A model generated the notes under the pieces. It searched no databases and was not told the origin of the DNA. It was given only the letters and a program-made list of their open reading frames with translations. A program made the translations under genes and the position numbers. DNA of 64,000 nt from JAHEJV01 sp964653555 (GTDB lineage Bacteria; Myxococcota_A; UBA9160; SMWR01): NCBI GenBank assembly GCA_964653555.1, contig CAZZFT010000008.1, forward strand, positions 1-64,000, written 5' to 3'. This document shows positions 59,982-64,000 of this stretch, one piece after another (position 1 is the stretch's first letter; each line of letters begins with the position of its first letter).

Positions 59982-60784
59982 AGGGCGCCGACGGCTGGGA
60001 TCCGCGCCGACGTCCGCTCGGCGAGCTGCGCGCGCAGCTCGACGCGCCGCTGTCGCCCAGCGTCGAGGGGCGCTGGCTGCGCCTGTTGCGCGAGGACGCG
60101 CGCCGCGGTGCACGCGATCTCGTCGCCCAGCTCGAGCGACGCCGCGCCGACCGACGCGCCGAGGCGCGGCGCCTGGCGCGGCTGTTCGCCCATCGCCGGG
60201 CACTGTTCGCCTCGGGGATCCGTCACGTCGCGGGTGTCGACGAGGTCGGCGTGGGTCCGATGGCCGGCCCGCTGGTGGCCGCCGCCGTGATGCTGCCAGC
60301 CCGCGTCCGGCTGCCGGGACTGAACGACTCGAAGCGTCTGCGCGCCGAGCAGCGCGAGGTGCTCGACGCGGCGATCCGCGCCCAGGCGGTGGCGCTGTGC
60401 ATCGCGGAGCTGGAGCCCGCCGAGGTCGACCGTCTCAACGTGTTCCGCGCGGGTCTGGAGGCGATGCGCCGCGCCGTGGCCGGACTCGGCACGCCTCCCG
60501 ATCACGTGATGGTCGACGCCCGGACGATCCCCGCGATCGACGTGCCCCAGACCTCGCTGGTCGGCGGGGACGCCCGCGACGGCTCGATCGCCGCCGCCTC
60601 GATCGTCGCCAAGGTCTACCGCGACGCTCGCATGCGCGAGCTCGATGCGCGCCACCCGGGCTACGGCTTCGCCCGCCACAAGGGCTACTGCACCCGCGAG
60701 CACCTGCGGGCCCTGGAGCGGCTCGGCCCGAGTCCCGTGCACCGGGCGAGCTTCTCGCCGGTGGCGCAGCTGTCGCTCCTGTGA
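59978..60784 (+). CDS. rnhB: Ribonuclease HII with altered GRG motif
   Basis: 268 aa. About 78 extra N-terminal residues (helical, Arg-rich, somewhat like the Bacillus RNase HII extension) precede the catalytic domain. Catalytic acids are present: D-E in 'VAGVDEVGVGPMAGPLVAAAV', D in 'HVMVDARTI' and D in 'IAAASIVAKVYRDARM'. The junction-sensing GRG motif reads GVG, so the Arg that contacts the ribose-DNA junction in characterised enzymes is Val. GTG start overlaps the lpxD stop; the next gene starts in overlap with its TGA. Confidence 0.93.
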   Translation: MKGADGWDPRRRPLGELRAQLDAPLSPSVEGRWLRLLREDARRGARDLVAQLERRRADRRAEARRLARLFAHRRALFASGIRHVAGVDEVGVGPMAGPLVAAAVMLPARVRLPGLNDSKRLRAEQREVLDAAIRAQAVALCIAELEPAEVDRLNVFRAGLEAMRRAVAGLGTPPDHVMVDARTIPAIDVPQTSLVGGDARDGSIAAASIVAKVYRDARMRELDARHPGYGFARHKGYCTREHLRALERLGPSPVHRASFSPVAQLSLL

Positions 60785-61794
60785 TCCGACTGCGCGCCAC
60801 GCCCGAGGACTTCCGCGTCGACGAGGTGGCGCTCTACCCGCCGGTTGGCGAGGGGGGCCACACCTTCCTCCGCGTCGAGAAGCGGCTGCGCACGACCGAG
60901 GAGGTGGCGCGCGACCTCGCGCGGGCTGCGGGGGTGCGCTCCGGCGACGTCGGCTACGCGGGACGCAAGGATCGCGCCGCCGTGACCACCCAGTGGTTCT
61001 CGGTTCCGGCGCTCGACCCCGAGGCGGCTCTCGACCTGCGCCTGTCCGGCGCCCGCGTGCTCGAGGCCGCACGCCATCCGCACAAGCTCCGCACCGGTCA
61101 CCTGCGCGCCAACCGCTTCGAGCTGCGCGTGCGCGGCGCCGGGCCCGAGGCGGTCGAGCGCGCGCGACGCCGCCTCGACGAGGCGGTCGCGAGGGGCGTC
61201 CCGAACCGTTTCGGGGCCCAGCGCTTCGGTCGCCACGGCGACAACGCCGAGCGCGCGCGCCAGCTCGGCGCCGGCACGCTGCGCCCGCGCGACCGGCGCG
61301 AGGCGCGCTTCCTCGTCTCGGCCTGGCAGGCGGAGGTGTTCAACGCGGCGCTGGCCGCGCGTCCCCTGCCGCTCGACGTGCTCGAGGCGGGCGACCTCGC
61401 GATGCGTCACGACTCGGGCGCGGTCTTCGCGGTGGAGGATCCCGAGCGGGAACGGGAGCGCGCGGAGCGCTTCGAGATCAGCCCCACCGGACCGGTGTTC
61501 GGACCGCGCATGACCTGGCCCGGAGGCGAGGTGGCCAAGCGCGAGCGGGAGGCGATGGTGGTGCACGGTCTCGACCCGGACGCCCTGCGCCTGCCCGGCG
61601 TGCGGGCACGCGGTGCGCGCCGGTCGTTGCGGATGCGACCCGAGGCGCCGGAGCTCGCAGGCGAGGGAGCCGACGCGCTGCTGCGCTTCGCGCTGTCGGC
61701 GGGCAGCTTCGCCTCGGTTCTCGTCGAGGAGCTGTTCGGCGCCTTCGAGGAGGGGCCCGCCGATGACACGCCGCACGGTCAAGGGGTATGCTGA
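60781..61794 (+). CDS. truD: tRNA pseudouridine(13) synthase TruD
   Basis: 337 aa. Catalytic Asp in 'VGYAGRKDRAAVTTQWFSV', preceded by 'EDFRVDEVALYPPVGEGGHTFLRVEKRLRTTEEVARDLAR' and followed by 'VPNRFGAQRFGRHGDNAERARQL' with the conserved NRFG-x-QRFG. The TRUD insertion domain appears shortened. GTG start overlaps the rnhB stop. Ends 34 bases before cysK. Confidence 0.93.
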   Translation: MIRLRATPEDFRVDEVALYPPVGEGGHTFLRVEKRLRTTEEVARDLARAAGVRSGDVGYAGRKDRAAVTTQWFSVPALDPEAALDLRLSGARVLEAARHPHKLRTGHLRANRFELRVRGAGPEAVERARRRLDEAVARGVPNRFGAQRFGRHGDNAERARQLGAGTLRPRDRREARFLVSAWQAEVFNAALAARPLPLDVLEAGDLAMRHDSGAVFAVEDPERERERAERFEISPTGPVFGPRMTWPGGEVAKREREAMVVHGLDPDALRLPGVRARGARRSLRMRPEAPELAGEGADALLRFALSAGSFASVLVEELFGAFEEGPADDTPHGQGVC

Positions 61795-61828
61795 CGCGCG
61801 GTGGGCGTCCCGAGCGCAGGAGGATCCG

Positions 61829-62791
<963 letters not shown>

Positions 62792-62812
62792 CCCGCGAGC
62801 GATGCCGCGGTG

Positions 62813-63334
62813 ATGCGATCCTACCGGGGCGTCTCGCCGCGAATCGATCCGACGGCCTGGATCGCTCCCGGCGCGATCGTGGTCGGCGACGTGGAGATCG
62901 GGTCCGATTCGTCGATCTGGTACGGGACACTCCTGCGCGGCGACGTGAACGCGATCCGCATCGGGCGCCGCACCAACGTTCAGGACCACTGCGTCCTGCA
63001 CGTCACCGCCGAGCGCTTCGCGTGCTCGCTGGGGGACGAGGTGACGGTGGGACACCGGGCGGTCGTCCACGGCTGCACGATCGGCGACGGCGCGCTGATC
63101 GGAATCGGGGCGATCGTGCTCGACGGCGCGCGCGTGGAAGAAGAGGCGTGGATCGCCGCGGGAGCGTTGGTGACTCCCGGGGCCGTGGTGCCCCGGGGCA
63201 CGCTGGCGGTGGGCGTGCCCGCGCGCGTGAAGCGTACGCTCGGCGCGAGCGAACGGGAGGAGCAGCGCCAGCGCACGCTTCGCTACGTGGAGACCGCCCG
63301 CCACCACGCGGACGCGGCGAGAGCGCACTCGTGA
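62813..63334 (+). CDS. Gamma-class carbonic anhydrase family protein
   Basis: 173 aa from ATG 62813 (a GTG lies directly before it). Left-handed beta-helix with the three metal-binding His positions in 'NVQDHCVLHVTAERF' and 'VTVGHRAVVHGCTIGDGALIGIGAIVLDGA'. 'SSIWYGTLLRGDVNAIRIGRRTNVQD' is the classic YrdA/PaaY-type segment. A metal-dependent hydrolase, perhaps carbonic anhydrase, but many members are uncharacterised. 21 bases after cysK. Confidence 0.9.
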   Translation: MRSYRGVSPRIDPTAWIAPGAIVVGDVEIGSDSSIWYGTLLRGDVNAIRIGRRTNVQDHCVLHVTAERFACSLGDEVTVGHRAVVHGCTIGDGALIGIGAIVLDGARVEEEAWIAAGALVTPGAVVPRGTLAVGVPARVKRTLGASEREEQRQRTLRYVETARHHADAARAHS

Positions 63335-63996
63335 CGCGCGTCGCCGATGTCGGCGCCGCCGAGCGGCGGGAGGCACGCAAGGCGCTTTCGCGCGGTCGCA
63401 TCCTCGACGCCGCGCGCGAGATCTTCTTCCGCGACGGCTTCATGGAGGCGAACCTCGACGACGTGGCGAAGGGTGCCGGTGTCGCCAAGGGAACGCTCTA
63501 CCGGTATTTCGAGAACAAGGCCGAGCTCTACGTCGCGGTGCTCGCGACCAACGGCGAGCTCTTCGAGCGCAAGCTGCGGGAGGCCGGCAGCGACGCCGCG
63601 CTCCCGGCGCCCGAACGCATCCGGCGCATCGCGCGCTTCTACCTGGAGCACTGGACCCAGAACCGCGACTACTTCCAGATCTTCTGGGCGATCGAGAACC
63701 AGCCCGTGATCGGCGCGTTGCCCGAGGGCGTGCTCGAGGAGGTCACGCGACTGTGGCAGAGCTGTCTCCAGATCCTCGCCGAGATCGTCGAGAGTGGAAT
63801 CGAGGAGGGGAGCCTCGTGCGCTGCGAGCCGTGGGAGGCCGCGACCGTGCTGTGGACGTTGGCGAACGGCCTGATCCAGAGTGAGTCGAGTCCGCCCCAT
63901 CGGCGGATCCGCGGCCGTCCTCTACCCGAGACGTTCGTGCGCGCGATCGATCTCGTGCTCGCCGGACTCGAGAGCCCGACCACCCGCCGGCGTTGA
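63331..63996 (+). CDS. TetR/AcrR-family transcriptional regulator
   Basis: 221 aa. N-terminal helix-turn-helix 'RGRILDAAREIFFRDGFMEANLDDVAKGAGVAKGTLYRYFENKAELYVAVL' (about 20-72) and a helical ligand domain. GTG start overlaps the gamma-carbonic anhydrase stop. Ligand and targets unknown; an unusual place for a TetR gene at the end of a housekeeping run, and its own target may lie beyond the window. Confidence 0.92.
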   Translation: MTRVADVGAAERREARKALSRGRILDAAREIFFRDGFMEANLDDVAKGAGVAKGTLYRYFENKAELYVAVLATNGELFERKLREAGSDAALPAPERIRRIARFYLEHWTQNRDYFQIFWAIENQPVIGALPEGVLEEVTRLWQSCLQILAEIVESGIEEGSLVRCEPWEAATVLWTLANGLIQSESSPPHRRIRGRPLPETFVRAIDLVLAGLESPTTRRR

Positions 63997-64000
63997 CACC

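Overview
The window is about 64 kb of very GC-rich bacterial chromosome, gene-dense on both strands, with many GTG and TTG starts and start/stop overlaps. Codon bias leaves long open frames opposite and inside real genes; I did not annotate these. The organism looks Gram-negative: it has lpxD, an RND pump with adaptor, PpiD and L,D-transpeptidases. The order ccsA/hemX-hemA-hemC-cobA/hemD and the mix of SDR, ALDH, TetR and DUF1214-type genes suggest a deltaproteobacterial-grade lineage (Myxococcota, Desulfobacterota or Binatota-like). That assignment is inference. I saw no rRNA, tRNA, CRISPR array, transposase or phage gene.

Region 1 (about 0.3-38.7 kb) is a large stress and low-energy survival island. 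It opens with a Ca2+-type P-type ATPase and a complete N-type (alternate) F1Fo-ATPase operon in the order c-b-alpha-gamma-beta-epsilon-Q-a. This is a circular permutation of the usual N-ATPase order, with no atpR and no separate delta gene. It is followed by a CBS/glycosyltransferase/UspE-like operon and two divergent L,D-transpeptidases. A long plus-strand run then carries a Pcm-erythromycin esterase fusion, a YbaK deacylase, a short class II ribonucleotide reductase, an unknown 402-aa protein, an HPF-cold-shock fusion, a CBS-DksA fusion, RtcB plus archease, Hsp20, a small Cys4 protein and a TraR/DksA protein. Minus-strand units follow: MgtC/DUF4010, a BCAM0308-like protein, a basic H1-like protein, FtsH, a PolX-type HhH protein, a DUF2231 protein, a LOG protein and a decayed beta-CASP RNase. 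A flavin oxidoreductase, RND permease, adaptor and TrxC close the region. The content resembles the low-oxygen-activated (lxa) locus of Burkholderia cenocepacia.

The strongest new signal is regulatory. Up to nine units in region 1 have a -24/-12 (sigma-54) type element, GG-N10-GC within TGGCACG-N4-TTGCA. The predicted start sites fall about 15-50 bases before the chosen start codons, except at pcm, where the element instead favours a downstream ATG. This suggests an RpoN-controlled survival regulon. No enhancer-binding activator is encoded here.

Region 2 (about 38.7-64 kb) is mostly housekeeping: PpiD, the rod-shape operon mreBCD-mrdA-rodA, a frameshifted DUF1214-type gene, SDR, HAD phosphatase, TrxA, GmhA, a macrodomain protein, the heme operon ccsA-hemA-hemC-cobA/hemD, a CBS protein, an ALDH, a Usp, LpxD, RNase HII with an unusual GVG motif, TruD, cysteine synthase, a gamma-carbonic anhydrase and a TetR regulator. 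Three copies of a short hairpin-bearing repeat sit at gene 3' ends across both regions and probably act as terminators.
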